A stretch of DNA of 64,000 nt from Chitinophagaceae bacterium. Its GTDB lineage: Bacteria; Bacteroidota; Bacteroidia; Chitinophagales; UBA10324. The notes beneath the pieces are model-generated. The model was given only the letters and a program-made list of their open reading frames with translations, searched no databases and was not told where the DNA came from. Below are positions 1 to 9,706 of the stretch, in pieces. The stretch is from positions 1,596,501 to 1,660,500 of the forward strand of contig JADKFU010000005.1 of assembly GCA_016717285.1 (NCBI GenBank), written 5' to 3'. Made by a program: the position numbers and the translations under genes. The stretch's first letter is position 1; each line of letters opens with the position of its first letter.

Positions 1-596
1 TTTGCTAGAAAAAATTATACAACGGAAATGTCCTACACATATAAAGTGTGACTCGGATCAAACCTAAAGAGTCGCTCGTAAAGTCGCAAAGGCCGCAAAG
101 AAAATAAAGGTTTCGGCTTTTGCATGCTTTGCACTTTGTTAGAAAAATTATACAACGGAAATGTCCTACACATATAAAGGGTGACTCGGATCAAACCTAA
201 AGAGTCGCTCGCAAAGTCGCAAAGGCCGCAAAGAAAAAAAAGGTTTCGCATTTACATGCTTTACACTTTGTTAGAAAAAATTATACAACGGAAATGTCCT
301 ACACATATGAAGGGTGACTCGGATCAAACCTAAAGTTTCGCTCGTAAAGTCGCAAAGGCCGCAAAGAAAATAAAGTTTTGGCTTTTGCATGCTTTGCACT
401 TTGTTAGAAAAATTATACAACGGAAATGTCCTACACATATAAAGGGTGACTCGGATCAAACCTAAAGTGTTGCTCGCAAAGTCGCAAAGACCGCAAAGAA
501 AAATAAAGTTTGGCTTTTGCATGCTATACACTTTGTTAAAAAAATTATACAACGGAAATTTCCTGCACATTTAAAAGGTGACTCGAATCAAAACTA
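1..596. repeat. Tandem repeat, about 133-bp unit, 4.5 copies, cut by window edge
   Basis: Unit starts (TTTGYTAGAAAAA) fall at 1, 135, 267, 400 and 532, so the period is 132-134 bp. Each unit carries the block AAAGTCGCAAAGGCCGCAAAG followed by an A-rich stretch and a GCATGCTTTGCAC-type segment. The last copy is the most diverged and incomplete (to about 596). The array probably continues left of the window. It precedes the 3' end of cysK and no gene is credible inside it: the period is not a multiple of three. The GCAAAG words link it to the 88-bp array at 56.7-58.5 kb. Confidence 0.93.
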
Positions 597-686
597 CTAG
601 CCCGTTCACTTCATTTGCAACACGCTAACGAATTGCCATGAAGACCACAACAATTAAACAATTAATCAATTTAACAATGCAAAACC

Positions 687-1604
687 TCACGCCTCAAACA
701 ATCCTTCGATAGAAAGATATCGTTCACCGGTATCATAATTAAATCCGAGTATGCGACTGCCTGGAGGGATTTCCGGAAGTTTTTTCGCGATAGCGGCAAG
801 GGCTGCACCTGATGAAATGCCACCAAATAATGCTTCTTCTTTTGCAGCGCGGATTGCAAATTCAAATGCTTCTTCCTTTGTAACCTGTATGGTGCCATCC
901 AACACATCCAGGTCGAGGTTATGTGGAATAAAACCTGCGCCGATGCCCTGAATAGGATGGGGAGAAGGTTGTCCGCCACTGATGACTGGTGAAAGCATCG
1001 GTTCAACTGCAAAGACTTTCACGTTGGGAAATTTTTCTCTCAGCAGACGTCCAACACCTGTAATATGTCCTCCTGTTCCTACGCCGGTGATGAGATAGTC
1101 GAATCCTTCCGGGAAATCATTCACTATTTCCTGAGCAGTTGCTTTGAGATGCACCTCAATATTTGCAGGGTTATCAAATTGCTGCGGCACCCACGATCCG
1201 GGAATCGAAGCAGCGATCTCATTCGCTTTTTCCATGGCACCCTTCATGCCTTTTTCGCGTGGTGTCAATTCAAATGTAGCACCATATGCTTTCATCAGTC
1301 TTCTGCGTTCAATGCTCATGGAGTCAGGCATAACAAGAATCAATGGATATCCTTTTACTGCTGCTACCAATGCCAGTCCAATGCCTGTGTTGCCGGAAGT
1401 AGGTTCGATAATGGTGCTTCCTTTATTCAGCACGCCTCGTGCTTCAGCATCTTCAATCATAGAAAGTGCAATGCGGTCTTTGATGCTTCCGCCGGGATTT
1501 GAGCGCTCGAGTTTGATCCATACTTCGTGATTGCTGCCAAATAATTTGTTGATGCGCAGGTGTGGTGTGTTACCAATGGTTTCGAGAATGTTATTTGCTT
1601 TCAT
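687..1604 (-). CDS. cysK: Cysteine synthase (O-acetylserine sulfhydrylase)
   Basis: PLP-dependent enzyme that replaces the acetate of O-acetylserine with sulfide to make L-cysteine in the cytoplasm. Seen in the 305-residue protein: the PLP lysine in SIKDR (K42), the substrate loop TSGNTG (69-74), the phosphate-binding GTGGH (177-181) and a late GGISSGAAL segment that contacts the cofactor. Length is that of the CysK/CysM family. The serine acetyltransferase gene lies 41 bp upstream on the same strand, so the two steps of cysteine synthesis form one operon. CysK and CysM are hard to separate by eye; the pairing with the acetyltransferase favours CysK. No terminator is obvious before the repeat array. 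Confidence 0.93.
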   Translation of the reverse strand: MKANNILETIGNTPHLRINKLFGSNHEVWIKLERSNPGGSIKDRIALSMIEDAEARGVLNKGSTIIEPTSGNTGIGLALVAAVKGYPLILVMPDSMSIERRRLMKAYGATFELTPREKGMKGAMEKANEIAASIPGSWVPQQFDNPANIEVHLKATAQEIVNDFPEGFDYLITGVGTGGHITGVGRLLREKFPNVKVFAVEPMLSPVISGGQPSPHPIQGIGAGFIPHNLDLDVLDGTIQVTKEEAFEFAIRAAKEEALFGGISSGAALAAIAKKLPEIPPGSRILGFNYDTGERYLSIEGLFEA

Positions 1605-1645
1605 AAAGGTTGTTTGGATTGCTGTGTCGAATGAATTTTATAGTG

Positions 1646-2464
1646 CTAAATAACAAAATCTATTACTTCATCAATTGTTGCATTTTCCCTGATCTTCACT
1701 TCACTTTTATGATAAACAATTGAATGTGAGGGAACACTTCGTGTGAGCCATACATTGCCTCCGATAACTGTATCGTGTCCGATAATCGTATCGCCACCCA
1801 GCACACAACTTCCCGCATAAATAGTAACCCTGTCCCCGATGGTAGGATGCCGCTTCATTCCTTGTGCTTCTTTTCTGACGGCAAGCGCACCGAGTGTTAC
1901 GCCCTGGTAAATTTTAACGTGCGATCCAACCTCGGCTGTTTGTCCGATCACCACACCGGTTCCATGATCGATGAAAAAAGGAACGGCAATAGTTGCTCCC
2001 GGATGTATGTCGATACCAGTTTTGGAATGAACATACTCCGAGATGATGCGTGGAAGCAATGGAACATTTAAATGATACAAAGCATTGGATATCCGGTAGA
2101 CGGCAATAGCAAAAAATCCCGGGTACGCCATCACCACTTCTTCAATGGATTCCACCGCGGGGTCTGATTCAACAAACAAATCGGCATCTTCGAGCAATTC
2201 ATTCTTGATGCGTGGAAGTTGTGACATAAAATTATTTACGAGCGGATCAATGTCTTGTACAAACCGTGGTTGCATCATTGTCAGAAGCCGCTGCAATTGA
2301 GCTATTAATTGTTGCTGATCTTTTAAATGATGAATCGCTTGCCCGTTAATCTCATTTTCATGGGGAAACAGAAAGTGAAAGGCATCATTTACAAAAGAGA
2401 TTGTTCCTGTTTTGGAAGGAAGGTTTGAAAAATCCAACGGAAGACGACTGTTCATATGCAGCAA
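1646..2464 (-). CDS. cysE: Serine O-acetyltransferase
   Basis: Acetylates L-serine with acetyl-CoA, the first step of cysteine synthesis; CysE normally forms a complex with CysK. The 272-residue protein has an N-terminal helical region (about 1-150) and a C-terminal left-handed beta-helix of hexapeptide repeats (about 150-250), with DIHPG (152-156) and the DHGTG/VIGQTAEVG stretch (166-180) typical of the acetyltransferase active site. The first in-frame ATG gives MLHMNS; a second ATG three codons on (2455) is equally plausible. First gene of the cysE-cysK pair. A TAAATTTG sequence lies on the minus strand at 2522-2515 but no good -33 element is present, so the promoter is uncertain. Confidence 0.92.
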   Translation of the reverse strand: MLHMNSRLPLDFSNLPSKTGTISFVNDAFHFLFPHENEINGQAIHHLKDQQQLIAQLQRLLTMMQPRFVQDIDPLVNNFMSQLPRIKNELLEDADLFVESDPAVESIEEVVMAYPGFFAIAVYRISNALYHLNVPLLPRIISEYVHSKTGIDIHPGATIAVPFFIDHGTGVVIGQTAEVGSHVKIYQGVTLGALAVRKEAQGMKRHPTIGDRVTIYAGSCVLGGDTIIGHDTVIGGNVWLTRSVPSHSIVYHKSEVKIRENATIDEVIDFVI

Positions 2465-2746
2465 ATTAATTTAGAAAAAAGCACCGGTATCAATCTCACG
2501 GTTCGTTGATTAAACAAATTTAATTGATTACAACCATTTCTAATTCGTTTCCCGGGAATTCATTGCAACTTTTGCAGATCAAGCAATTAGCATAAAGAAA
2601 ATCATTGCAAGGAAACTCATGCTGAATTTACATCTTGCTTTTTCTTATGACAATTAAGGCTTTAACCATCAAGCTTTCGAGAGTCAGGCCGGATAATTGT
2701 TCTGCATTCCGAAGACAAACATTTTTTTCAACCAAAAGTAATTACC

Positions 2747-3223
2747 ATGATGAAACCAAACATCGGTATTTCAGAAAAAAATCTGAAAGCAATCACGATC
2801 ATGCTCTCTGCAGGGCTGGCAGATGCAATGACGCTTTACATTAAGACCCGTAAATTTCACTGGAATGTAGCAGGCGAAAGTTTTATGGAATATCACAAGT
2901 TGTTCGAAAATCAATACACACTATTAGAAGAGTCGATTGATGAGATTGCGGAGCGTATTAATAAATTGGGCAGTCCAACAATTGGGACAATGGGGGAATT
3001 TCTTGCCCAATCAACTTTGAAAGAATCTCCGGGAAAATATCCATCTTCAAAAGAGATGGTGAAAGAATTGTTAAATGATCATGAATCTGTGATCATCCAA
3101 CTAAGAAAAAATATAGATGAATGTGCAGACACGTATAAAGATGCCGGAACTGCAGATTTCCTGACTAATCTAATGGAATCGCATGAAACGATTGCCTGGA
3201 CGCTTCGCAGATATTTGAATTGA
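2747..3223 (+). CDS. dps: Dps-family ferritin-like DNA-protection protein (copy 1)
   Basis: Miniferritin that oxidises and stores iron and protects DNA from peroxide. The 158-residue protein has the Dps ferroxidase pattern with correct spacing: H38, H50, D65 and E69. The start is ATG 2747, or the adjacent ATG 2750 which matches the second copy at 37.5 kb (both then begin MKPNI-ISE-NLK). It stands alone between the divergent cysE and the convergent sulfatase gene. None of the RTGAY-N4-RTCAK sites found upstream of stress genes in the 31-43 kb island is seen here, so the two Dps copies may be controlled differently. Confidence 0.92.
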   Translation: MMKPNIGISEKNLKAITIMLSAGLADAMTLYIKTRKFHWNVAGESFMEYHKLFENQYTLLEESIDEIAERINKLGSPTIGTMGEFLAQSTLKESPGKYPSSKEMVKELLNDHESVIIQLRKNIDECADTYKDAGTADFLTNLMESHETIAWTLRRYLN

Positions 3224-3269
3224 CGAAAGATTTTGCCAACTACAAAATCATTCACTTGCATCTCTGGAT

Positions 3270-5447
3270 TTATTTTTTCAGCACCAGTTTTTCCGTAAAT
3301 GATGCTCCCTGATGCATAAAGTGCAGCAGGTAAATTCCATCCGGCAAATTTTGCAGATCAGTCTTTGAATAGGAATCAGTGATCTTCCATGAACGAAGTA
3401 CTGCGCCCTGTTCATCATACAAACCAGCGTTCGCATCCGGCCAGGGAATGAAAATTTCTACGGAACCACTTGTCAGGTTAGGATATATGGAAGGAGTGTC
3501 AGGAGTTGATTCTGTTTCTTCATACATTTCTTTTAACACAAAAGGATTCTCGATATAGCATTCCTTTTTTGGACCGACCGCAATATCCTGCCAGGCGATT
3601 CTTATTGAATCATATTTTATTCTGTACTGAGCAATCAATGACTGGTAGGCGCTGTTGTTAATTTGATTGGTTAGTTCCAATGAATCATTCACCATATCAA
3701 AAAACTCTTCTACCGTATCCGTGAAGCAGGTGTAATGAACATACTTATAATGCTGATCACGGATACACCTTATCGCCGGCGTATTGTTATCGCCTGAATT
3801 ATGTGGCATCAGGTAATAGTATTCCTGCCTGGAAAACGTGCCATCATATAACGATCTCAGTGATCTGCCATCCATAGGTCCGGTAAAATCAATACCTGCC
3901 GCATCATAGATGGTGGGAGCAATATCCATGTTCAAAGCAAACTGGTCTTTGATGATGCTTTGTGGTTCAAACCATGCCGGATAACGAATGAATAATGGAA
4001 TGCGAATGGAAGGTTCATAGGATTTTACTTTTCCATTGAGCCAATGGCTTCCCATCAGATAGCCATTGTCCGACATGAAGATGAGCAATGTGTTATCCAA
4101 CTTATTGGTGGTTTCCAGGGCTTTAAAGAGTTCACCAATACAACTGTCAAGTCCGGCAATTTCTTCGAGCGTAGCGCGATAAGTAGTGTCGAGCGTATAG
4201 CCGTGTATTTTCTGACCGATGTAAATAAAAGAAGGGTAATTAACCGTGTATTTCGCTGTGTCAGCTTTCCAAGGAATCGGGAACCCATCATAGTCACCTT
4301 TAAAAGAAGGAAGCGGATCTATTGGCAGATGCGGAACACGATAAGCCAACCATAAAAACAACGGATCGTTAACGCGATTAATCAGGGCAATGGCAGTATC
4401 GGTGTGTGTGAGTTCGTCTTCTTTGTTGATGATAATTTTCACGCCATTATAGTCGTAGTGAATTCCATCTTCTTTTTTAATATCGGTGGCCAGGTAATAG
4501 TCAAATTCGGGAACACTTCCTTGAAAAAAAGTGAAGTGGTTTTTTCCAACCAAAGCTGTATAGTATCCGTTTTCTCCCAATACTTCAGGAATGGTAACAA
4601 AGCTTGGATTCAGCGGATGCAAATTGTCTTTTACATTTGTTTTCAAAGTAAATAATCCGGTGGCGATTGTTGCACGACTCGGAGCGCACAGGGAAGAAAC
4701 TACATAGCTTCTTTGAAAATTCACGCCTTCATTGGCAATACGGTCAATGTTTGGTGTATGAACAAATGAAGGAGCACCATTGCAACTGAAATAGTCATAA
4801 CGCCCGTCATCCAAAATAATCAAAATGATATTTGGCAATGCAGGCAGATGTAGTGTATCAGTTGGCGTCCAACTGGTGATTGGTTTTGGACAAGTGGAAA
4901 CCTGAATGAGATAAACAGAATCGGTGCTTAGACCATCAAGCGTATAAGATGCAGCCACAGGATACGACTTGGTTTTCGCCACACCACCGACAGGTTGATA
5001 TGATATTGATAAAGTATCAAAACTACAGGAAGTGACTACCTCGATTTTTGCGGAAGTGCTGTTGATTGCTGTAACTTTTACATCGTCTGGTAAAGTACAG
5101 GCGAGTGTTTTACCGGTAATTTTTACTCTTTCGCTTTTTGTACCGTCATTGCATTTTGACACTACAGAAAAATCGTATTTGGTACTGGCAAGCAAACCGG
5201 TAAACTGATAGGAAGTATTAGTGCCAACATTCACATTCGGTGACCATTGACCGGTTCCTTTTATCCTGTAAGAAACGGTAAACTTCTGAACAGAAGTGCC
5301 TGATGTCCATTGCAGTGTTGCGTTGCAGGATGACAGGTTGCTGATGGAAAGATTGGAAGGAGGAATGAGGTTGCAATTTTGGGCGAAGGATTGGATATTT
5401 CCTGATAAGAAAAGAATTACCAGGATAAAGTAGCGGGTGAATTTCAT
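3270..5447 (-). CDS. Secreted sulfatase with Fn3-like domains and T9SS sorting domain (paralog 1)
   Basis: Predicted sulfate-ester hydrolase exported by T9SS. From the ATG at 5447: signal peptide (about 1-22, ending SFAQ), two Fn3-like beta modules (about 25-115 and 120-200), then a type I sulfatase domain opening with the metal ligands LDD (about 212) and the signature CAPSR, whose Cys254 would become formylglycine. A metal/substrate stretch MSDNG lies near the end of the domain. The last 75 residues form a T9SS C-terminal domain ending in a basic LVLKK tail. An upstream ATG (5474) would bury the signal peptide, so 5447 is preferred. Substrate unknown. The formylglycine-generating enzyme is not in the window. 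Close paralog of the next gene. Confidence 0.88.
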   Translation of the reverse strand: MKFTRYFILVILFLSGNIQSFAQNCNLIPPSNLSISNLSSCNATLQWTSGTSVQKFTVSYRIKGTGQWSPNVNVGTNTSYQFTGLLASTKYDFSVVSKCNDGTKSERVKITGKTLACTLPDDVKVTAINSTSAKIEVVTSCSFDTLSISYQPVGGVAKTKSYPVAASYTLDGLSTDSVYLIQVSTCPKPITSWTPTDTLHLPALPNIILIILDDGRYDYFSCNGAPSFVHTPNIDRIANEGVNFQRSYVVSSLCAPSRATIATGLFTLKTNVKDNLHPLNPSFVTIPEVLGENGYYTALVGKNHFTFFQGSVPEFDYYLATDIKKEDGIHYDYNGVKIIINKEDELTHTDTAIALINRVNDPLFLWLAYRVPHLPIDPLPSFKGDYDGFPIPWKADTAKYTVNYPSFIYIGQKIHGYTLDTTYRATLEEIAGLDSCIGELFKALETTNKLDNTLLIFMSDNGYLMGSHWLNGKVKSYEPSIRIPLFIRYPAWFEPQSIIKDQFALNMDIAPTIYDAAGIDFTGPMDGRSLRSLYDGTFSRQEYYYLMPHNSGDNNTPAIRCIRDQHYKYVHYTCFTDTVEEFFDMVNDSLELTNQINNSAYQSLIAQYRIKYDSIRIAWQDIAVGPKKECYIENPFVLKEMYEETESTPDTPSIYPNLTSGSVEIFIPWPDANAGLYDEQGAVLRSWKITDSYSKTDLQNLPDGIYLLHFMHQGASFTEKLVLKK

Positions 5448-5625
5448 AAAGTGTATTTGCACTAAATATAGCAAGTGTGCTTAAATGAAAAAAACATAAA
5501 ATCAAAGCGGCAGCATCTCCAATGTAATTCATTCAAGTAGCGCCAGGGCATTTTCAATTCCATGCTAAATAATATTTAACATCGGCGAACAACTATTGAG
5601 ATAATGTTGCTATTTGCTGAACATA

Positions 5626-5657
5626 TAAAAATGAATGACCCGAATTGGGTCATTCAT
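5626..5657 (-). terminator. Rho-independent terminator after sulfatase paralog 2
   Basis: Perfect 11-bp arms ATGAATGACCC (5631-5641) and GGGTCATTCAT (5647-5657) around a 5-nt loop. On the minus strand the hairpin is followed by a T-run (TTTTTATAT). It sits 30 bp past the stop of the gene ending at 5687. Confidence 0.8.
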
Positions 5658-5686
5658 AACATTGTGAGAAGCATTAATAATAATTG

Positions 5687-7882
5687 CTACTGGTGTGTAA
5701 GCACTATTTTTTTCGTAACAGATTTTTCGCCGTGATTAAAGCGAACCAGGTAAATTCCGTCAGAAAGATTTTCAAGATTCATCGTTGAATACGTTTCATT
5801 GATTTCCCAACTGCGAAGAATTGCGCCGTGATCATCAAACAAGCTTACGCTGGCTTCAGTCCAGGGAATGTAAATCTCCGTTGGACCGTTAGTTATATTA
5901 GGATAGACTACAGGATCAAGCGGCGTTTCTTCTGCTTCGTCATACATTGCTTTTAAAGCAAATGGATTTTGAATGTAGCAAGGTTTAATGGTTCCCTCTG
6001 TGGTATCCTGCCATGCGATGCGAATGGAATCATATTTCAAACGGTACTTGGCAATGAGCGACTGGTACGCACTGTTATTGATCTGGTTGGTAATTTCCAA
6101 TGAATCATTCACCATATCAAAAAATTCTTCAACGGTATCTGAGTTGCAGCTATAATGAATGTACTTGTAGTATTGATCACGGATTGATCTTTTGATGGGT
6201 GCTCCTGCTTCTTCGCTGGCATACATCAGGTAATAGAATTCCTGCCGTTTGAAAGTGCCATCATACAGATCCCGTAATGACCGGCCATCCATAGGCCCTT
6301 CATATGTAATGCCGGCTGCATCATACATTGTTGGAGCTATATCAATATTCACTGCAAACTGATCTTTTATATGACTTTGCGGTGCAAACCAGGCCGGATA
6401 GCGGATAAAAAGAGGAACCCGCATGGACGGCTCATAAGCATGAGTTTTCCCTTCCAGCCAATGACTTCCCATCATATAACCATTATCGGACATGAAGATC
6501 AATAATGTATTATCAAGTTTGTTGGTGCTTTCCAGCGCTTTAAAAAGTTCACCAATGCAACTGTCAAGTCCTGCAATATCTTCCAGCGCATCACGGAAGG
6601 TGGTATCCAAAGTATATCCATGCAGCACTCCATAATCAGAAGAAATTCCACCGTACAGATATGATGGGAAGTTAACCGTGTATTTTGCGGTATCCGGTTT
6701 CCATGCAATCGGAAAACCGGAATAGATTCCTTTAAAAGATGCCATTGGCTTAACCGGAATGTGAGGATTTCTGTATGCCAGCCATAAAAACAAGGGGTCG
6801 TCTACGCGCTTAATCAATGCAACAGCGGTGTCGGTAAAAGTGAGCTCGTCTTCTTTAAAAATAAATTTCAGCTGACCATTATAATTGTATTCTGTTCCAT
6901 CTGATTCTTCAAAACCAACCGACTGCAGGTAATAATTAAACTCAGAAATACTTCCCTGTAAAAAGGTACGGTGATTTTTGCCTACAAGCGCCGTATAATA
7001 ACCATTTGGCCTTAACACTTCCGGAACCGTTACAAATGTAGTATCCAATCCTTGCTTATTGTTTAGCACATCCGTTTTCAATGAAAATAGGCCGGTTGCA
7101 ATAGTCGCGCGGCTTGGGGCGCACAATGAAGTAACTACATATGATCTCTGAAAATTCACCCCTTCATTGGCAATACGATCAATGTTTGGTGTATGAACAA
7201 ATGGAGGTGCACCATTACAACTGAAGTAATCGAAGCGGCTGTCGTCAATCAGGATTAATATAATGTTCGGCTGTTGCGGCAAGTGAACTGTATCGGCTGG
7301 CGCCCAGTTGTTGGTAGGTTTGGGACAGGTAGAAACACGGACCACATACACTGAATCTTCGGTTAACCCATCCAAAATATAGAAAGGGGAATTGGCAAAT
7401 GACTTGTTTTTTGGTGTACCGCCAAGAGGCCGGTATTGCACGAGCAGCGAATCATATCCGCAGGCAGTGGTGACGGTTATTTTAGCTGAATGGTTATTGA
7501 TGCCTGTAACATCTACATTGGAAGGTATTGTGCACTTAAGCGTAGTGGCACTGATTTTTGTTTTTTTACTTTTTGAGCCATCACTGCATTTTGAAACAAC
7601 AGAGAAATCGTAGGATGTATTTGCAAGCAAACCTGTAAACTGATAGGAAGTGTTGGTGCCAATATTTTTATTTGGTGACCATTGGGTGGTACCGGTTTTT
7701 CTGTAGGTGACAGTATATTTTAATACCGTTGTTCCTGATGTCCAGTGAAGCGTGGCTTGACAGGAAGAAAGATCTGTAATGGAAAGATTAGAAGGGGGTA
7801 TCAGGTTGCAATTCTGAGCAAACAAATCAGCACTACCAAGCAAAAAAAGAATGGTGAAAAAGAAGTGGTATTTGTGATTCAT
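5687..7882 (-). CDS. Secreted sulfatase with Fn3-like domains and T9SS sorting domain (paralog 2)
   Basis: 731-residue protein with the same architecture as its downstream neighbour: signal peptide (1-22, ending LFAQ), two Fn3-like modules, type I sulfatase core with LIDD (about 211-214) and CAPSR (Cys254, predicted formylglycine), and a C-terminal T9SS sorting domain beginning near VYPNITNGP. Most of the sulfatase core is near-identical to paralog 1, while the Fn3 modules and C-terminus have diverged more. The two genes have separate terminator/promoter regions (240 bp apart), so this is a tandem duplication rather than a tight operon. Likely acts on sulfated polysaccharide or glycan outside the cell; substrate not readable from sequence. 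Confidence 0.88.
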   Translation of the reverse strand: MNHKYHFFFTILFLLGSADLFAQNCNLIPPSNLSITDLSSCQATLHWTSGTTVLKYTVTYRKTGTTQWSPNKNIGTNTSYQFTGLLANTSYDFSVVSKCSDGSKSKKTKISATTLKCTIPSNVDVTGINNHSAKITVTTACGYDSLLVQYRPLGGTPKNKSFANSPFYILDGLTEDSVYVVRVSTCPKPTNNWAPADTVHLPQQPNIILILIDDSRFDYFSCNGAPPFVHTPNIDRIANEGVNFQRSYVVTSLCAPSRATIATGLFSLKTDVLNNKQGLDTTFVTVPEVLRPNGYYTALVGKNHRTFLQGSISEFNYYLQSVGFEESDGTEYNYNGQLKFIFKEDELTFTDTAVALIKRVDDPLFLWLAYRNPHIPVKPMASFKGIYSGFPIAWKPDTAKYTVNFPSYLYGGISSDYGVLHGYTLDTTFRDALEDIAGLDSCIGELFKALESTNKLDNTLLIFMSDNGYMMGSHWLEGKTHAYEPSMRVPLFIRYPAWFAPQSHIKDQFAVNIDIAPTMYDAAGITYEGPMDGRSLRDLYDGTFKRQEFYYLMYASEEAGAPIKRSIRDQYYKYIHYSCNSDTVEEFFDMVNDSLEITNQINNSAYQSLIAKYRLKYDSIRIAWQDTTEGTIKPCYIQNPFALKAMYDEAEETPLDPVVYPNITNGPTEIYIPWTEASVSLFDDHGAILRSWEINETYSTMNLENLSDGIYLVRFNHGEKSVTKKIVLTHQ

Positions 7883-7900
7883 AATATGTTCATTTTTTGC

Positions 7901-7908
7901 AAATATAA
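7901..7908 (-). promoter_or_regulatory. Candidate -7 element for sulfatase paralog 2
   Basis: TATATTTG on the minus strand matches the Bacteroidota -7 consensus TAnnTTTG and lies 18 bp before the ATG at 7882. No clear TTTG is found 19-20 bp further upstream, so this is a half-match. Confidence 0.4.
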
Positions 7909-7976
7909 TAAGACTGATTTAATTGAATAAGCAGTGGTACACACGGTTGAACAACATTTTCCGCTATTTGGCTTTT

Positions 7977-8046
7977 CTCGCAAAAGCGCAAAGCAAGCAA
8001 GGTTAAATTCCCTCTTTTCCTTTGCAGACTTTGCGACTTTACGAGG
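7977..8046. repeat. Solitary GCAAAG-type palindromic element
   Basis: Intergenic copy of the GCAAAG repeat family: a left arm with CGCAAAAGCGCAAAG and a right arm with CCTTTGCAGACTTTGCGAC can fold on each other. It lies between two genes transcribed in the same direction. It shares words with the tandem arrays at 1-596 and 56668-58469. Confidence 0.65.
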
Positions 8047-8073
8047 CAATCACTTATCAAAATCAAATTGCTG

Positions 8074-9357
8074 CTAAGAAAAAAAACTCATCAGGTATTC
8101 ATCGATCATGATGTCTTTGTAAGTAACAGGTGCCGTAAGTTTAATTCCTTCCAAAGATTTGCATCTGCTAAGGGCTACATAAAGTTGCCCGGGCGCAAAA
8201 AATCCGGATCGTGTATCAATGATTACTTTTTCGAAGGTCTTGCTCTGGCTTTTATGGACCGTGATGGCCCAGGCAAGCTTGATGGGAAATTGAGTAAATG
8301 TACCTGCTTCTTCTGTATCAACCCTATTTTTCTCGAGGTTGTATTTATAGCGGAGTATTTGCCATACCGCAGTTTCCACTTCTTCAGTTGAACCGCTTTC
8401 CATCAGCACCGTTACTTTATCATTTTCCATTTTGGTAACAGTGCCTACAGTACCATTAACCCATCTTCCTTTCGGATCATTTTTTTGAAACATTACCTGG
8501 GCGCCTTCTTTCAGGAGCAATAATTTGTCTGCAGGAAAATATTTTTCATCAAAATCTCCGGTTAAAGTGGCGGAATAATTTTTTGTAATGCCGGGCAGCT
8601 TATTTAATGAACGCAGATTGATTTCAGCGGCTGACCGGTTTCTTCCTGTTAAGAAAATGTAGAAATTGGGAATGTGATGTGCAGCTTCGTTATCCAATTG
8701 TTCATTCAATACGTTCAGCAAGTGTTGATCAATATTATTGTCACGGATTCCATTCAGTATGCTGATAAAATCCGCGTCCTGCTGCCGGTAAATTTTCTTG
8801 AGGTGAAGTGTCTTGAATTTTTCCTGCCTGAATATCAACGCATCAAAAAAAAACGGGGAGTTGTATTTTGAATTGAAGAGTTGCCATTCTTCTTCTGATA
8901 CCACTGGGGGTAATTGAAACGGATCGCCTACCATTATCAATTGTGCGCCACCAAACGGAAGGTTTTTGTTGCTGCCATTCAGTTGCATAAACCTGCTGAC
9001 ACTATCGAGCAGATCCGCGCGAACCATGGAGATTTCATCAATAACAATCGTATCAATTTTTGAATAGTTGAAAAGTGAAGTAGATTGTTTGCGCACTTTT
9101 TCCGGCGAAATATGATGACCAAAACGGAAAAAGGAATGAATGGTTTGTCCGCCGACATTCAAAGCCGCGACACCGGTGGGAGCCAGCACCACCATTTTTT
9201 TCTTCGTGTTGCTGCGGAAGTAATCTATCAGCGTGGACTTGCCTGTTCCTGCTTTGCCGGTGAGAAAAATAGATTCATCGGAATTTTCCATCCGCTCCAG
9301 CGCCTGTTGAAATTCGGAATTGAGCTCAATAGGAGCACCTGGTGCTGAATTTTTCAT
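8074..9357 (-). CDS. PIF1/RecD-like ATP-dependent DNA helicase
   Basis: Superfamily 1 helicase of the PIF1 type, expected to unwind DNA 5'-3' at structured or stalled sites. The 427-residue protein shows motif I GKAGTGKST (34-42), motif II VIDE (105-108), motif III GDPFQLPP (144-151), motif V TVHKSQ (366-371) and motif VI YVALSR (393-398). It is compact: no extra HRDC, WGR or primase-like C-terminal domain. It stands alone with about 350 bp upstream. Exact paralog assignment within the PIF1/RecD2/AAA helicase group is uncertain. Confidence 0.87.
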   Translation of the reverse strand: MKNSAPGAPIELNSEFQQALERMENSDESIFLTGKAGTGKSTLIDYFRSNTKKKMVVLAPTGVAALNVGGQTIHSFFRFGHHISPEKVRKQSTSLFNYSKIDTIVIDEISMVRADLLDSVSRFMQLNGSNKNLPFGGAQLIMVGDPFQLPPVVSEEEWQLFNSKYNSPFFFDALIFRQEKFKTLHLKKIYRQQDADFISILNGIRDNNIDQHLLNVLNEQLDNEAAHHIPNFYIFLTGRNRSAAEINLRSLNKLPGITKNYSATLTGDFDEKYFPADKLLLLKEGAQVMFQKNDPKGRWVNGTVGTVTKMENDKVTVLMESGSTEEVETAVWQILRYKYNLEKNRVDTEEAGTFTQFPIKLAWAITVHKSQSKTFEKVIIDTRSGFFAPGQLYVALSRCKSLEGIKLTAPVTYKDIMIDEYLMSFFS

Positions 9358-9679
9358 AATGATTTAAAGATAGACATTAACCGCTGCACATTTTTTTATG
9401 GAAGATGATTGTTTGGGATCTTGTCAGCATACATTTCTCAAAAGGAGCAACAATCCAATGAAAACAATGAAAACCAAATTGGTTTGGAAATTATTTTTCC
9501 AACGCATAGCTGCATATATTTGAAGCAGAGGGAAGCGCGATAAGAATAATCCATTTGGAAAAATGTTTTAAAATTAGATATGAAAATCAATCATAAGGCA
9601 TTACATGGATGCCGCTTCAAAATGGAATAAAGCAGAGTTTAAAAAGCAGTAGTCACGGATATTTATGGTTTGAAAGATT
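9358..9679. other. Intergenic region without recognised feature
   Basis: AT-rich spacer between the helicase start and the next gene. I see no gene, hairpin terminator or repeat family member, apart from presumed promoter sequence for the divergent genes. Confidence 0.6.
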
Positions 9680-9687
9680 TAACTTTG
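9680..9687 (+). promoter_or_regulatory. Candidate -7 element
   Basis: TAACTTTG matches TAnnTTTG and is followed 19 bp later by the ATG at 9707. The -33 position reads GGAT, so only the -7 half is supported. Confidence 0.45.
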
Positions 9688-9706
9688 ACCGGCTCAATCA
9701 ATTACA

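Noticed and set aside
33..570. Open frames of 72 and 99 codons on the minus strand in the first repeat array
   Set aside because: They are read through 133-bp units whose length is not a multiple of three, so frame and sequence do not repeat consistently. No family character.
671..1012. A 113-codon frame on the minus strand overlapping cysK
   Set aside because: Different frame over the PLP enzyme's conserved C-terminal half.
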